From: Treponema sp. UBA1240
GTDB taxonomy: Bacteria; Spirochaetota; Spirochaetia; Treponematales; Treponemataceae
Reading direction: 5' to 3'
Length of the DNA: 6,653 nucleotides
Assembly: GCA_002308875.1 (NCBI GenBank)
Contig: DBWK01000044.1
Span: forward strand, 355-7,007
Shown: piece by piece, positions 6,363 to 6,653 of the stretch
How the letters are laid out: each line of letters opens with the position of its first letter
How positions within the stretch are numbered: the stretch's first letter is position 1
The notes under the pieces: model-generated
Databases searched by the model: none
Seen by the model: the letters and a program-made list of their open reading frames with translations, nothing else
What the model was told of the DNA's origin: nothing
Translations under genes and position numbers: made by a program

Positions 6363-6653
6363 ATGTCATTTAGTTCAATTGTTACGACAATCGACGATTT
6401 TGTCTGGGGTGTTCCGACAATCGTCCTCATTCTTGCAACTGGTTTGATTCTTACAATTGCTGCAAGAGGTATTCAGTTTACCAAGTTGGGAAGAGCTTTT
6501 AAGGGTATCTTCAAGAAGAACGAAGGAGAAGGTGAGCTTTCCGGTTTTGCTGCCCTTTGTACCGCACTTTCTGCAACTATCGGTACAGGTAACATCGTTG
6601 GAGTTGGTACCGCCATTGCTGCCGGTGGTCCTGGTGCTCTTTTCTGGATGTGG
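6363..6653 (+). CDS. Sodium:alanine symporter, AGCS family (3' partial)
   Basis: The first 97 residues of an inner-membrane amino-acid/cation symporter run off the right edge with no stop. The ATG at 6363 follows GTGAGG five bases upstream. The N-terminus has the family pattern: a short amphipathic start with DDFVWGVPT (about 11-19), a first membrane segment (about 19-33), and a basic stretch IQFTKLGRAFKGIFKK. The highly conserved block GFAALCTALSATIGTGNIVG (61-80) follows, then GTAIAAGGPGALFWMW. The IGTGNIVGV segment is the family signature and lies in the substrate/sodium-binding region of AlsT/DagA-type carriers. These proteins import alanine or glycine with sodium. Full members have about 450-500 residues, so about four fifths is missing. 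It is transcribed divergently from the FecR-domain gene. Confidence 0.95.
   Translation, partial: MSFSSIVTTIDDFVWGVPTIVLILATGLILTIAARGIQFTKLGRAFKGIFKKNEGEGELSGFAALCTALSATIGTGNIVGVGTAIAAGGPGALFWMW

Overview
The window looks like ordinary chromosome of a low-to-moderate G+C, AT-rich-spaced bacterium. The gene set (a very large fused acyl-CoA dehydratase activase-like protein, an HD-GYP phosphodiesterase, adenylate kinase with a cysteine LID, a secreted FecR-domain protein and an alanine/sodium symporter) and the protein style fit a spirochaete, most likely a Treponema of gut, rumen or oral habitat. That assignment is inference from recalled family resemblance, not a search. There are no mobile elements, CRISPR arrays, tRNAs or rRNAs.

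Layout. Bases 1-3298 (+) are the C-terminal 1098 residues of a giant protein whose start lies before the window: an activase (BcrAD/BadFG) half with both iron-sulfur cysteines, a four-cysteine linker, a DUF2229-like region and a 2-hydroxyacyl-CoA dehydratase-like C-terminal region. It converges with, and overlaps by four bases, a minus-strand membrane HD-GYP protein (3295-4476). Upstream of that on the same strand are adk (4555-5178) and a secreted FecR-domain protein (5337-6083). Each of these last two ends in its own hairpin-plus-T-run terminator, and adk has its own promoter, so the three minus-strand genes are probably separate transcription units rather than one operon. Bases 6084-6362 are an AT-rich divergent intergenic region with candidate promoters for the FecR gene and for a plus-strand AGCS-family symporter that starts at 6363 and runs off the right edge.

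The most interesting item is the HD-GYP protein. Its extracytoplasmic domain, between two membrane segments, reads like a family 2 carbohydrate-binding module (cellulose-binding type), with the three aromatic positions of the known binding face occupied. The protein would then be a receptor coupling polysaccharide binding outside the inner membrane to cyclic-di-GMP breakdown inside. The other genes look like housekeeping or familiar accessory functions, with no sign that they work together as one system.
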